The notes under the pieces were generated by a model. That model was not told where the DNA came from, ran no database searches, and was given only the letters and a program-made list of their open reading frames with translations. Source: Lachnospiraceae bacterium (GTDB taxonomy: Bacteria; Bacillota; Clostridia; Lachnospirales; Lachnospiraceae). From it: DNA of 64,000 nucleotides. Below, piece after piece: positions 46,682 to 57,193 of this stretch; the first letter of the stretch is position 1; each line of letters begins with the position of its first letter. The stretch spans positions 1 through 64,000 of the forward strand of contig JAIDPF010000069.1 of assembly GCA_029062895.1 (NCBI GenBank), written 5' to 3'. The position numbers and the translations under genes are program-made.

Positions 46682-47959
46682 CTATATCTGATCCAGTGCC
46701 TGCTGCAGGTCTGCGATGATATCCTCAACATTCTCAATACCAACTGATAAGCGGATCAGATCCGGTGATACTCCGGCTTCCAAAAGCTGCTCCTCTGACA
46801 TCTGCCGATGCGTATGGCTCGCCGGATGCAACAGACAGGTCTTGGCATCCGCCACATGCGTTACGATGGATGCAAACTTTAAGCTGTCCATAAACGCAAT
46901 CGCATTCGCGCGTCCGCCCTTTATCGCAAATGACAACACGCCGCAAGAACCTTTGGGCAGATATTTCTTCGCCATTTCATGATACTCATCGTCCTCCAGA
47001 TCAGCATAATGAACCCATGCCACCTTGTCATTTGCCTTTAAAAACTTTGCAACTGCAAGGGCATTGGCGCAATGACGCTCCATTCTGACTGCAAGGCTTT
47101 CCAGACCGAGATTCAGATAAAATGCATTCTGCGGCGACTGGATTGACCCAAAATCCCTCATCAGCTGTGCCGTTGCTTTCGTAATATAAGCACCCTTGCC
47201 GAATCGCTCCGCATAGGTAATACCGTGATAAGATTCATCCGGCGTCGTCAGACCGGGGAACTTCTCCTTATGCGCCATCCAGTCAAAATTACCGCTGTCT
47301 ACAATACATCCGCCAACACTGACCGCATGACCATCCATATACTTGGTTGTGGAATGGGTCACAATATCTGCTCCCCACTCAAAGGGACGGCAGTTCACCG
47401 GCGTTGCAAACGTATTATCCACGATCAGAGGAACGCCATGCTTATGGGCAACTCTGGCAAACTTCTCAATATCCAGCACGGACACCGTCGGATTCGTAAT
47501 CGTCTCACCAAACACCGCCTTTGTATTCGGTTTAAAATACTTCTCCAGCTCCTCCTCGGAAAGATTCTGATCAACAAAGGTACACTCAATGCCCATCTTC
47601 TTCATTGTTACACCGAACAGATTATAGGTACCGCCATAGATAGAGGAAGATGCAATAAAATGATCTCCGTTCTCACAGATATTAAACATGGCATAAAAAT
47701 TCGCCGCCTGTCCGGAAGACGTCAGCATCGCCGCACAACCGCCTTCCATTGCGCAAATCTTCGCCGCAACCATATCGTTGGTGGGATTCTGCAGTCTGGT
47801 ATAAAAATACCCCTCCGCCTCCAGATCAAAAAGTTTCCCCATATCGTCACTGGAATCATATTTAAATGTCGTACTCTGATAAATCGGAAGTTCCCTCGGC
47901 TCCCCGTTCTTTGGCTTCCATCCCTCATGGATACACTTGGTTTCTACACTGCTGTTCAT
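46682..47959 (-). CDS. metY: O-acetylhomoserine aminocarboxypropyltransferase/sulfhydrylase family PLP enzyme
   Basis: LPIYQSTTFKYDSSDDMGKLFDLEAEGYFYTRLQNPTND; HSTTKYMDGHAVSVGG. Confidence 0.92.
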   Translation of the reverse strand: MNSSVETKCIHEGWKPKNGEPRELPIYQSTTFKYDSSDDMGKLFDLEAEGYFYTRLQNPTNDMVAAKICAMEGGCAAMLTSSGQAANFYAMFNICENGDHFIASSSIYGGTYNLFGVTMKKMGIECTFVDQNLSEEELEKYFKPNTKAVFGETITNPTVSVLDIEKFARVAHKHGVPLIVDNTFATPVNCRPFEWGADIVTHSTTKYMDGHAVSVGGCIVDSGNFDWMAHKEKFPGLTTPDESYHGITYAERFGKGAYITKATAQLMRDFGSIQSPQNAFYLNLGLESLAVRMERHCANALAVAKFLKANDKVAWVHYADLEDDEYHEMAKKYLPKGSCGVLSFAIKGGRANAIAFMDSLKFASIVTHVADAKTCLLHPASHTHRQMSEEQLLEAGVSPDLIRLSVGIENVEDIIADLQQALDQI

Positions 47960-47981
47960 GTTCTAAACTACTCCTCTCTTT

Positions 47982-49160
47982 CTAATGATGGAACAACCGG
48001 ATCTCCGTAAATGCCATCACCATACCATATTTATTGCAGCACTCGATGACTGCGTCATCACGGATGGATCCACCCGGTTCCGCAATATATTTCACGCCGC
48101 TCTTCTTTGCCCGTTCGATATTGTCACTAAAGGGAAAGAATGCATCCGAACCCAGCGCCACATCTTTTGCCTGATCCAGCCATGCACGCTTTTCCTCTGC
48201 CGTAAATACTTCCGGCTTCACCGCAAAGATACGCTGCCAAGCGCCATCCGCAAGAACATCCATATATTCATCACCAATATAATTATCAATCGCATTGTCC
48301 CTGTCAGCCCGTCCGAGCCCTTCCACGAACTGAAGGTCTAATACCTTCGGGCACTGGCGAAGCAGCCAGTTATCCGCCTTACTTCCTGCCAGTCTGGTAC
48401 AATGTACACGGGACTGCTGCCCTGCACCAATACCAATTGCCTGTCCGTCCTTTGCGTAGCATACGGAATTGGACTGGGTATATTTTAAAGTAATCAGGGC
48501 AATCAAAAGATCGATCTTTGCCGACTCCGGCAGTTCCTTATTTTCCGTTACAATATTCTTTAAAAGTTCGTCTGTAATTGCGAGTTCATTCCTTCCCTGC
48601 TCAAAAGTAATGCCAAATACATCCTTATGCTCGATCGGTTCCGGAACATAGTTTTCATCAATTTGAATGACATTATAATTGCCTTTCTTCTTAGAAGACA
48701 GAATCTCTAATGCCTCAGGTTCATATCCAGGCGCAATCACACCATCGGATACTTCTCTCTTGATAATCTTCGCCGTTGATACGTCACATACATCTGAAAG
48801 GGCAATAAAATCGCCGAAGGATGACATTCTGTCTGCGCCCCGCGCCCTGGCATATGCACATGCCAACGGGGAAAGTTCTCCCATATCATCCACCCAGTAA
48901 ATCTTTCTCAGCACATCCGTCAAAGGCAGCCCCACAGCGGCTCCCGCCGGAGATACGTGTTTAAAGGAAGTCGCTGCCGGAAGTCCTGTTGCCCGCTTTA
49001 ATTCCTTTACCAGCTGCCAGCCATTTAAGGCATCCATAAAATTGATATATCCGGGCTTTCCGCAAAGCACCTGAATCGGAAGTTCACCGCCGTTGTTACA
49101 GAATATCTTTGCCGGCTTCTGATTGGGATTGCAGCCGTATTTTAATTCCAATTCTTTCAT
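47982..49160 (-). CDS. stand-alone AICAR formyltransferase (PurH C-domain type)
   Basis: [61 protein letters not shown]; no cyclohydrolase domain. Confidence 0.92.
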   Translation of the reverse strand: MKELELKYGCNPNQKPAKIFCNNGGELPIQVLCGKPGYINFMDALNGWQLVKELKRATGLPAATSFKHVSPAGAAVGLPLTDVLRKIYWVDDMGELSPLACAYARARGADRMSSFGDFIALSDVCDVSTAKIIKREVSDGVIAPGYEPEALEILSSKKKGNYNVIQIDENYVPEPIEHKDVFGITFEQGRNELAITDELLKNIVTENKELPESAKIDLLIALITLKYTQSNSVCYAKDGQAIGIGAGQQSRVHCTRLAGSKADNWLLRQCPKVLDLQFVEGLGRADRDNAIDNYIGDEYMDVLADGAWQRIFAVKPEVFTAEEKRAWLDQAKDVALGSDAFFPFSDNIERAKKSGVKYIAEPGGSIRDDAVIECCNKYGMVMAFTEIRLFHH

Positions 49161-49191
49161 AGATCGCTTTTATCCTTTCCAAAAATAAGTT

Positions 49192-49905
49192 TTATTTATT
49201 TTTATTGATGATCCTTGTCTCGTATTTTTGCGTTTCGATATCAATATAACGCACGAACAGAGAAACCTTATTCTCCTCATTCAGACTCTTCCACAGAAGC
49301 TCCGTATAGGCATCAATATCATCCTCCACATTGACCAGCTTCGGCTCTCCCTCAAAACTGGGCAGCGGATTGCCATCCCCCTGATAAGTATGGATGAAAT
49401 GTCCCTCTCCTGCTGCCGGATTCTCATAGGCAAAGGTATATCTGTTGCTGGAGGACGGATCTCCATGATTGCTCTTCAGGATCGACATGGCATAATTATA
49501 TGTACCGTTCTCTATATGCATGATCCCGGAAATCCTCGGTGTGAAGTTGGGTCCATCCGGCTCAAAAGTACGGCTTCTCAAAGTCTGCTCAAACGTCAGC
49601 TGCTTATCCATTCCCTCATAGATCGTATCGGTCTGATCACCGTTGGTCACGATCGTCTTATTCCCTAGCACCCTGACCGGGGCATAAATAATCAGACTGG
49701 GATCGGTCAATTTAGACGGGTCGAATGCTTCCGTACGGATCCCCTGTCCTTCCTCCACAAAGATACGGTTCCGGCTGTTCTCGCTCCTGCCCATAATAAA
49801 ATAAGCGGTAACGGCATATTTCCCACTGGGAGATCTGCCAATAATAATCCCCCTGCCGGGATACGCATTGCCCTGTAATTCCTGTGCAATATCTATCCTG
49901 TTCAT
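49192..49905 (-). CDS. IMP cyclohydrolase (PurO-like)
   Basis: NAYPGRGIIIGRSPSGKYAVTAYFIMGRSENSRNRIF; adjacent to AICAR formyltransferase. Confidence 0.88.
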   Translation of the reverse strand: MNRIDIAQELQGNAYPGRGIIIGRSPSGKYAVTAYFIMGRSENSRNRIFVEEGQGIRTEAFDPSKLTDPSLIIYAPVRVLGNKTIVTNGDQTDTIYEGMDKQLTFEQTLRSRTFEPDGPNFTPRISGIMHIENGTYNYAMSILKSNHGDPSSSNRYTFAYENPAAGEGHFIHTYQGDGNPLPSFEGEPKLVNVEDDIDAYTELLWKSLNEENKVSLFVRYIDIETQKYETRIINKNK

Positions 49906-50018
49906 CTTCTGTCCCTCTCCTTAATTAATGCCTTTATTTGCTATGCTATTATACAAAATGTCAGCAGGGTACGTCAACCTGTAAAATTCAAAGCGATTGA
50001 AGCTGATTGATAATGTCC

Positions 50019-51167
50019 CTAAAAATCCGGCAGACGCTTTTTTACAATCCCAATCAGCTTACGATCAAGCGCATGAAGTATTGTCGCCAGTAAAATCGCG
50101 GCCACATATACTCCTATAATGAGATAGAATCGCGTCCTGATTGGCAGATATAGAATAAACAGATTGTGAATTAAATACAGTTCCAGCTTAATTTCCCCAA
50201 AAAAGTTCAATACTTTATTCCCAAATTCCACCTTCTGAAAAATAAGCGCCACCGTTACTACGGAAATGATGACAAATGGAAGCTGGACTCCCAATGTCAT
50301 AAGCTTTTCCCTATATCCTCTGTAGCCGTCCCATTCGCACCAATACCCAATATTATGCAGCATGTAGCACGTCTTATGATATAACATGACTGTCGCCAGA
50401 ATGCCTAACGCCAAAAGCGGAATATAATATTTTCTGGCAAACGCATACAGCGGCTCCCTCCACCTTGCCAGAAGCATTCCTATGAAAATCAATAATGTTG
50501 AATTGTACCACCATTCCCCATGGAACCACAATCCCCGGCTCCGGGTCAATACGTCATGACCCGAAAGCAAACCCAGAAACGTAATGCCTATCGTTGCAGC
50601 TAAAAACATCGTGAAGGCAGCTGTCATATTTTTGACCCTGTTAAATATCAAATAAAAAATAAGATAAAGGATAAAAATTTCCACAATATACCACATCTGG
50701 TTATTCATCAGAATCCATCCTGTGATATACGGCAGAAACTCTCCTTTTTCAAATTGATAACCTCCGATACAGGAACCCGAAATGAAAGTGAAATTGCATA
50801 CATAAAACGGAATTAAAATTTCCGGCAGCCTGTTTTTTAAAAAATGCTTCATGTACTCCTGTTTGTCCTGCAGGCTCCTGTATAGACCGTAACCGGAAAA
50901 AAAGAAAAAGAATCCCACAAAATTTGCGCCCAGATCTTCCATAAATTTCAGGACACCGGTTTCTTTTTTAACAGCGCTGATTGCCTGCGCTATATGAAGC
51001 AAAATAATGCACAGTGCGCAAAAACCAAGAAACGGCTGGGAAGATTGGCGGGAAAGCGGATCCTCCCTCCATTTGCCTTTTTTGGCAACTTTCGCACCGG
51101 AAAGGAGAATGACTGCAAGTATAACATAAAATATAAAAAAATACCTCCTCATTACAGTTCCTCCCAA
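50019..51167 (-). CDS. acyltransferase 3 family membrane protein
   Basis: GFCALCIILLHIAQAI...NFVGFFFFFSGYGLYRSL; multi-TM. Confidence 0.88.
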   Translation of the reverse strand: MGGTVMRRYFFIFYVILAVILLSGAKVAKKGKWREDPLSRQSSQPFLGFCALCIILLHIAQAISAVKKETGVLKFMEDLGANFVGFFFFFSGYGLYRSLQDKQEYMKHFLKNRLPEILIPFYVCNFTFISGSCIGGYQFEKGEFLPYITGWILMNNQMWYIVEIFILYLIFYLIFNRVKNMTAAFTMFLAATIGITFLGLLSGHDVLTRSRGLWFHGEWWYNSTLLIFIGMLLARWREPLYAFARKYYIPLLALGILATVMLYHKTCYMLHNIGYWCEWDGYRGYREKLMTLGVQLPFVIISVVTVALIFQKVEFGNKVLNFFGEIKLELYLIHNLFILYLPIRTRFYLIIGVYVAAILLATILHALDRKLIGIVKKRLPDF

Positions 51168-51170
51168 ACC

Positions 51171-52187
51171 CTATGCTCTATCCGGCTCCTTTTTCATTTT
51201 CCTCACAAATGTTCTAAGCGCATAATAATATCTGCCCATAACCCAAAAGGCAGCCGCTTTTAATTTTGTCTTTAGGGAAACCGGCAAAAAGATAACGCGA
51301 ATCGCGGTGTTTCGCACATTCCTGAAACTATTGGAGACCATCAGCTCATTTCCTTGCTCCTGCAGCCCGAACATCTCGGACAAGAGATCTAATATGGAAT
51401 CGAAAATAAGGGACAGTTCATGATACATTTTTCTATCGGCAAAATAAAACAGCCTGTCAATATACGCATCTATATTATCGCCGTGCTGCCTGACACTGAT
51501 ATACAAAGCGCGCCCATTATTCCTTACACGATAATTATATAATTTTTCAGGGCTGCACTTCATAATAATATTTTGTTTCCATAAACCGGTGACAAAAATT
51601 TCATCTTCGTGATAGATTCCCAACGGAACATCAGGGTCTTCGCCAAGCGGGAATTCAAGTTCCCCGATTGCTTCTTTCCGAATAAGCTTATTCCATACTA
51701 CCACGCAGTAGGCTCTTGACTTCTCAAAATAGATATCCCAGAATTCCGGCTCGCTATAAATACTTTCTTCAGGGAAAACCTCTTCTCTGGGAATGCCGGG
51801 CGGCAACGCCTGTCCGCTGTCATCCACATAGGTATATCCGCAAACCGCGACATTAACCTGATGATCCATCATATGATATAAATATTCAATCATACCCTCT
51901 TCCAAATAATCATCAGAGTCTATAAAAATAACATACGTTCCACACGCTGTACGTAACCCCGCGTTTCTTGAAGAAGACGGACCTCCATTCTTCTTGCTGA
52001 TGCAGATAATTCTGGAATCTAACCTCGCATACTGATGCATAATTTCTTCTGACGAATCTGTCGAACCGTCATTCACAAGAATAATCTCAAGGTTATGATA
52101 TGTCTGCTTTATAATGCTTTCTATACATTCCGCCAAATACTTTTCAACGTTATAGACAGGAACAATCACGCTAATCAATTCATTCAC
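51171..52187 (-). CDS. glycosyltransferase family 2
   Basis: LISVIVPVYNVEKYLAECIESIIKQTYHNLEIILVNDGSTDSS; DSDDYLEEGM. Confidence 0.95.
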   Translation of the reverse strand: MNELISVIVPVYNVEKYLAECIESIIKQTYHNLEIILVNDGSTDSSEEIMHQYARLDSRIICISKKNGGPSSSRNAGLRTACGTYVIFIDSDDYLEEGMIEYLYHMMDHQVNVAVCGYTYVDDSGQALPPGIPREEVFPEESIYSEPEFWDIYFEKSRAYCVVVWNKLIRKEAIGELEFPLGEDPDVPLGIYHEDEIFVTGLWKQNIIMKCSPEKLYNYRVRNNGRALYISVRQHGDNIDAYIDRLFYFADRKMYHELSLIFDSILDLLSEMFGLQEQGNELMVSNSFRNVRNTAIRVIFLPVSLKTKLKAAAFWVMGRYYYALRTFVRKMKKEPDRA

Positions 52188-53188
52188 ATATTTCCCCTCT
52201 TTTGCCGCTTTATCCTATGCAGATCCCGTAAGAAACAATAAATCCTTTTGCCCGCCAAAAAAGCCGCCAGCTTTATTCCAAAAGCCGTTGAAACAGGCTG
52301 CTTTATATATCGTTTAGCCAGCCATCTGAGCGCCTGTTCCTGCCTGTCAACGTTTTTACGGAATTTGCCATTCGTTTTATAACCCTCATCGGCACAGCAA
52401 TCAAGCAATGCATCCGCCGCCTGTCCGAACGTATGATTCGCCACGTCAAACATCTGTTTTTCATATAAATAATTAAGGCGTATCATAATCGCTTCAATAA
52501 AATCGGTATAATAATAAATATCCTTCCGTCCCATCAAACTTCCGTCCCATTGACGGTAAAAATATTTTTTTTGCGCAGCGCATGTTATGCGCGGCGCTTT
52601 TAACATAATTTCGTCAAACAGATATTCGTCCTCATAATGTTTTCCGTCAATAAATTCTATCCCTTCAAATATCTCTTTTTCATAGATCTTATTCCATATC
52701 ACGGAAAAATAAGTGCTGCGGTTATCATAATATAAATCCCATATTTCATTCTCTGTAATGATCCCCATTTCCGGGAATTTCTCCGCGGCAGGAAAGATAC
52801 TGCCCCCTTCATTAACAAGCTCATAGCCGCAGGCCGCTATCTGAGCATCATTTTCAGACAAACGCTTATATAGAAAAGAAATCATATCCTTACTGATATA
52901 ATCATCAGAATCCACAAACATCAAATAGCTGCCATGGGCTGCTTTCAATCCCCTGTTTCTTGCATTAGCGGCGCCGCCCCGACGTTGATTCAGAAGTACA
53001 ATCCGCCGTTCATGTTTTGCGTACTCCTCCATAATCTCCAAAGAGCGGTCTGTAGATCCGTCATTTATTAAAATTATCTCTAGGTCACGATACGTCTGCT
53101 CCAGAATACTCTCTATACACTGATTTAAAAACCGTTCAGAATTATAAACCGGAACAATAACGCTGATTAATTCGCCCATTATCGACAA
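52184..53188 (-). CDS. glycosyltransferase family 2
   Basis: LISVIVPVYNSERFLNQCIESILEQTYRDLEIILINDGSTDRS; DSDDYISKDM. Confidence 0.95.
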   Translation of the reverse strand: MSIMGELISVIVPVYNSERFLNQCIESILEQTYRDLEIILINDGSTDRSLEIMEEYAKHERRIVLLNQRRGGAANARNRGLKAAHGSYLMFVDSDDYISKDMISFLYKRLSENDAQIAACGYELVNEGGSIFPAAEKFPEMGIITENEIWDLYYDNRSTYFSVIWNKIYEKEIFEGIEFIDGKHYEDEYLFDEIMLKAPRITCAAQKKYFYRQWDGSLMGRKDIYYYTDFIEAIMIRLNYLYEKQMFDVANHTFGQAADALLDCCADEGYKTNGKFRKNVDRQEQALRWLAKRYIKQPVSTAFGIKLAAFLAGKRIYCFLRDLHRIKRQKRGNM

Positions 53189-53352
53189 GATTTCCTTTTA
53201 TTATCTGGTATTTTTATTATATATCAATTTCCCCTTACAGTCAAAAACCATTTTCCAGCAGACGCAAATCCCCTTGTCTTATCAGCGTTTTGGATGTAAA
53301 ATAAACGCAAATTGATATCCTGTTTTATGAGCTGCAGAGAAAGGTCTTTAAC

Positions 53353-54507
53353 ATGTCCATAACAGAAATCATCGAAGAAAACAAATGGGGAAACTGTGAA
53401 GAAATTCAGCTTTCCTGGATTATCTGCAATCTTGCAAAATCTTATGGCTATTCTGTCTCCGTGTTGGGCGGCGAGGATGTATGGCTTGATTACGTATGCT
53501 TTAGATATCTTAAAAGCCACGGCGTATCTCCAAGGTATTTGATTACGTCACATCGTAACAGACGCACTGAAAAAGAATTTGACGGAATCCCCTGTATTGA
53601 CTGGGACGACTATTGTAAGTTGGGCATTACGGATGACTTCGCATTAGTGACAAGGCGATGTGCGTCTGATACGGCAGGCTCCCGTCTGTTTTATGCGGCA
53701 AGGCTGATATGGCATATAACTAAAAAAAGAGGAACTCCCAGATTAATGTCCGAAAAGAGCCTCGACACAGTCTTTAAACGCTGGTCATATTTTACTCTTC
53801 CTTTTTTAAGAATTGAATGCGGAAAAATGCTTGAATTTGCCAAACAGCACACAATTGAACTGGAAAATCTGTATGATGCATTAGAAGATGATATATCCAA
53901 AGAAACGCTTAAAGCAATTTTATATGGAATCATGAACAATACAAGATTCCATTACAGGGAATATGAAAGCGCTGAAAAATATTTCGGCAGTGAAAGAGAT
54001 CCTATTTACCGCCATCTGGAAGATGAAGTCTGGCTTAATTGCGGCGCTGCAATGGGCGATACTATTATACGCTTTGCCCAAAGCGGTTTGCCTTTCCATA
54101 AAATATATGCTTATGAGGGCGATCCCCAAATAGCCAAAATCTTAACAGACAATCTCTCTTATTTACCTCAAAGATTTAAGGAGAATGTAATCATCAAGCA
54201 GGAATTTCTTGGTGCGGATTCGCACTTTGAGGCAATGCCTACGTTGATTAATATGGATATTGAAGGCGCGGAATTAGACGTACTGACATCACTAAAAGAT
54301 CTGATTGAGATTCACCGGCCCGTATGCGCCATCTGCGCATACCACAAAGCTAACGATTTAATAGACATACCGGACTTTTTCCAAAATAAAATATCCGGTG
54401 TCTGGCATTTTTATCTCCGAAAATATATGAGCTTTGACTTAAATACATTAAACGAGTATGTCATATACGCTGTGCCGGAAGAACGGACAGTAAATTGCAA
54501 AAAATAG
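53353..54507 (+). CDS. FkbM family methyltransferase-like protein
   Basis: VWLNCGAAMGDTIIRFAQSG...IYAYEGDPQIAKILTDNL...LINMDIEGAELDVL. Confidence 0.85.
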   Translation: MSITEIIEENKWGNCEEIQLSWIICNLAKSYGYSVSVLGGEDVWLDYVCFRYLKSHGVSPRYLITSHRNRRTEKEFDGIPCIDWDDYCKLGITDDFALVTRRCASDTAGSRLFYAARLIWHITKKRGTPRLMSEKSLDTVFKRWSYFTLPFLRIECGKMLEFAKQHTIELENLYDALEDDISKETLKAILYGIMNNTRFHYREYESAEKYFGSERDPIYRHLEDEVWLNCGAAMGDTIIRFAQSGLPFHKIYAYEGDPQIAKILTDNLSYLPQRFKENVIIKQEFLGADSHFEAMPTLINMDIEGAELDVLTSLKDLIEIHRPVCAICAYHKANDLIDIPDFFQNKISGVWHFYLRKYMSFDLNTLNEYVIYAVPEERTVNCKK

Positions 54508-54511
54508 AATT

Positions 54512-56284
54512 TTAAAACTCTAATGAATTCTTTTCAACCTCGTACGCCCTATGATCCCTGATCTCATAGATTCTGTCACAGCTGCGTATAGTCGTCAGCC
54601 TATGCGCAATGATGATCATGGTAATGCTTCCCTGCAGGGTGGCAATCGCTTCCATGACCGCAAGCTCCGTTTCCGAATCCAACGCCGAAGTCGCTTCATC
54701 CAGAAGCAAAATCTCGGGTTTCAAATATAATGCTCTGGCAATCGCCATTCTTTGTTTCTGCCCGCCTGAAAATTTAATTCCATTTTCACCCACCATTGTA
54801 TCCAGTCCTTCAGGCAGCTCTTCTACAAATTGTTTTAAGCTTGCGCTTTCCAACGCCTTCCAGACTTGCGCATCATCAATCTGCGTTTCTCCAAACGCAA
54901 TGTTTTCACGAATCGTATCGTCAAACATAAAAACATCCTGCGGAACATAACCAATCATCCTGCACCACGAATCAGGGATATCATATATATTATAACCATC
55001 CATGGTAACGGTTCCTTTCACTGGTCTGTATAACCCCAGGAAAATATCCGCCAGCGTTGACTTGCCCACGCCCGACTTGCCAATAATCCCAACTGCCTCC
55101 CCTTTATGCACCTCCAGATTCAGATCCCTTAAAACATCCTCGTCAGATCCTTCATAACGCCAGCACAAATTTCTTATCTGGATAGAATCCTTAAATTTAA
55201 ACGTCACTACATCCTTGTCCGCGTCTTCTTTTGGCAATCCCTCCAAATACTCTCTGGCCTCTTTAATATTATCATATACGCCGTCCACCGCGGCATATCG
55301 AAACTGCATAACATTAAAACCTTCTATGATTCTTGACATGGATGGCAGGATGCGGAATGCCGCAACGGCAAATACAGCCAGCTTGGGAATAAATGTGCGC
55401 GTATCAATACCCATAACTATCCGCACTAAAATAACTGAAATAATTCCGCCGATGCACATCGCCTCAATCAGGCGTTTGGGAATCACATAGGAAAACTGCG
55501 CGGCTGCCTGAACTTTTTCGTTTTTTTCTACTGCACCGTCAAACCTTTTAAGAAATGATATCTGTTTTTTCTTTAATAAAATATCTTTGATCCCTCCGGA
55601 TATCCCAAATGTCGTAGTATATATCTCGCTATACGCCCGTCGGTTCTGTTCACCAAGCTGGAGCATCCTCCGTTTTAGTCCAAATGTCATGATCAGGAAA
55701 ACCAAAAAACCCATCCCCGCGATTCCTGTTGTAATCAGTATATCTTTGCTAAAAATATAGAGCAAAATAAGCAGAACCACCAAAAGTTCTGAAGAAACGG
55801 TAAACAAGCCCTCAAAGAACTCCTGTACTCTCAAAACTTCTTCTATAATACCCTGAACAATGTTCCCGCTATTCGTCTTAACAAAAAAGGAATACGGATG
55901 GTTTAGATATGATTCCATCATCTGGTGTCTTAGATACATACAGATACTGCTTCTATACTTAATCTGGCAGTACATTGAAACACTTAAATAAATATTTTTA
56001 ACAACATACAAAATAATGATTGCTATACCGATCATTACGGTGACCGTTCTTATAGTTGACAGTCCAAAAAACTTCATAAAAAAAAGCACATAACCGTTCT
56101 GCATTAATATTTCCGGCTCAGTCAACATCTGAATAAACGGGAGAATGGCAGAAACACCAAGGGTTTCGAAAAGACCACCAATCACGATCATTACAAAAAT
56201 CCCAATTGCCATTCTCTTATGTTCTTTGTCAAGAATGTAAATTAACTTTGCCAGCTTATCCCTGAAGATTTTTGTTTTTTCCAA
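54512..56284 (-). CDS. ABC transporter ATP-binding/permease (MsbA/PglK-like flippase)
   Basis: ABC TM domain plus IIGKSGVGKSTLADIFLG, FSGGQKQRMAIARALY. Confidence 0.93.
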   Translation of the reverse strand: MEKTKIFRDKLAKLIYILDKEHKRMAIGIFVMIVIGGLFETLGVSAILPFIQMLTEPEILMQNGYVLFFMKFFGLSTIRTVTVMIGIAIIILYVVKNIYLSVSMYCQIKYRSSICMYLRHQMMESYLNHPYSFFVKTNSGNIVQGIIEEVLRVQEFFEGLFTVSSELLVVLLILLYIFSKDILITTGIAGMGFLVFLIMTFGLKRRMLQLGEQNRRAYSEIYTTTFGISGGIKDILLKKKQISFLKRFDGAVEKNEKVQAAAQFSYVIPKRLIEAMCIGGIISVILVRIVMGIDTRTFIPKLAVFAVAAFRILPSMSRIIEGFNVMQFRYAAVDGVYDNIKEAREYLEGLPKEDADKDVVTFKFKDSIQIRNLCWRYEGSDEDVLRDLNLEVHKGEAVGIIGKSGVGKSTLADIFLGLYRPVKGTVTMDGYNIYDIPDSWCRMIGYVPQDVFMFDDTIRENIAFGETQIDDAQVWKALESASLKQFVEELPEGLDTMVGENGIKFSGGQKQRMAIARALYLKPEILLLDEATSALDSETELAVMEAIATLQGSITMIIIAHRLTTIRSCDRIYEIRDHRAYEVEKNSLEF

Positions 56285-56297
56285 ATGTATTTGTCTC

Positions 56298-57164
56298 CTA
56301 TCCGCACTTCTTAACCGCTGTTAATACTTCTTCCCAATTCTTTTTCATTCCGCGGCCGATACGCCTTTTCCGCAGCATCCTCTCTACAAGAAAAGTCGGA
56401 AGCACTCTTTTCAATACCGAAAAAAGAATCATTTTTCTCTTTAATTTATTATTTTCTTTTAGCCTCTTCTCGTATTCCGTCTGAGTAAGCAGTCCTTTTC
56501 GAAAACTTACATTGATGAACTGAAGCTCCAGCTTATCCCGCCTTAACAACATACTGACACCGCCCTCCGCAAACATACAGATTAAGCCGGAACAGTAGAG
56601 AAATTTACTTTTTGCCTGAAAGCAGTCAATAATAAACTCATAGTCCGCACAAATCTTTTCCGCTTCATTAAACGGAAATTTTTCCAGCAGGTATCTTCTG
56701 CTGATTGTGCTTTGATGGCAGAACGGCATCTTCTCCTTTATCACTTTTAGTCCAACAGGTTTTTGATAATCGTAAATTCCGGATCGATAGTACACAATCC
56801 AGTCCCCATATATTATATCCGTATCGCTGCCGCAAATCTGTCCGAATGTGTTTCTTAACACATCTGCATGAAGCAGATAGTCCCCTGCATTAAGAAAGAG
56901 AACCCATTCCCCCCGCGTAAGCAGCACTGCTCTGTTCATTGCATTGTAAATGCCCGAATCCTTCTCCGAAACAATTTGGACTGGAACTCCGCAGCCCTGA
57001 TATTCTTCAATTGTTTCATTAATAACGGTCAATGTCCCATCCTCTGAAACTCCGTCCCATATCAAATATTCATAATCCGTGAAATTCTGTTCCATAACAG
57101 AAACAATCGTGTCCCGGATTTCTTTTTCCGCATTTTTGCATACAGTGATAATGCTTAGGAGCAT
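56298..57164 (-). CDS. glycosyltransferase family 2 (WcaE-like)
   Basis: LLSIITVCKNAEKEIRDTIVSVMEQNFTDYEYLIWDGVSEDGT; GEWVLFLNAGDYL. Confidence 0.93.
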   Translation of the reverse strand: MLLSIITVCKNAEKEIRDTIVSVMEQNFTDYEYLIWDGVSEDGTLTVINETIEEYQGCGVPVQIVSEKDSGIYNAMNRAVLLTRGEWVLFLNAGDYLLHADVLRNTFGQICGSDTDIIYGDWIVYYRSGIYDYQKPVGLKVIKEKMPFCHQSTISRRYLLEKFPFNEAEKICADYEFIIDCFQAKSKFLYCSGLICMFAEGGVSMLLRRDKLELQFINVSFRKGLLTQTEYEKRLKENNKLKRKMILFSVLKRVLPTFLVERMLRKRRIGRGMKKNWEEVLTAVKKCG

Positions 57165-57193
57165 GACAGAACCGTCCTTAATTAAAAACTATA

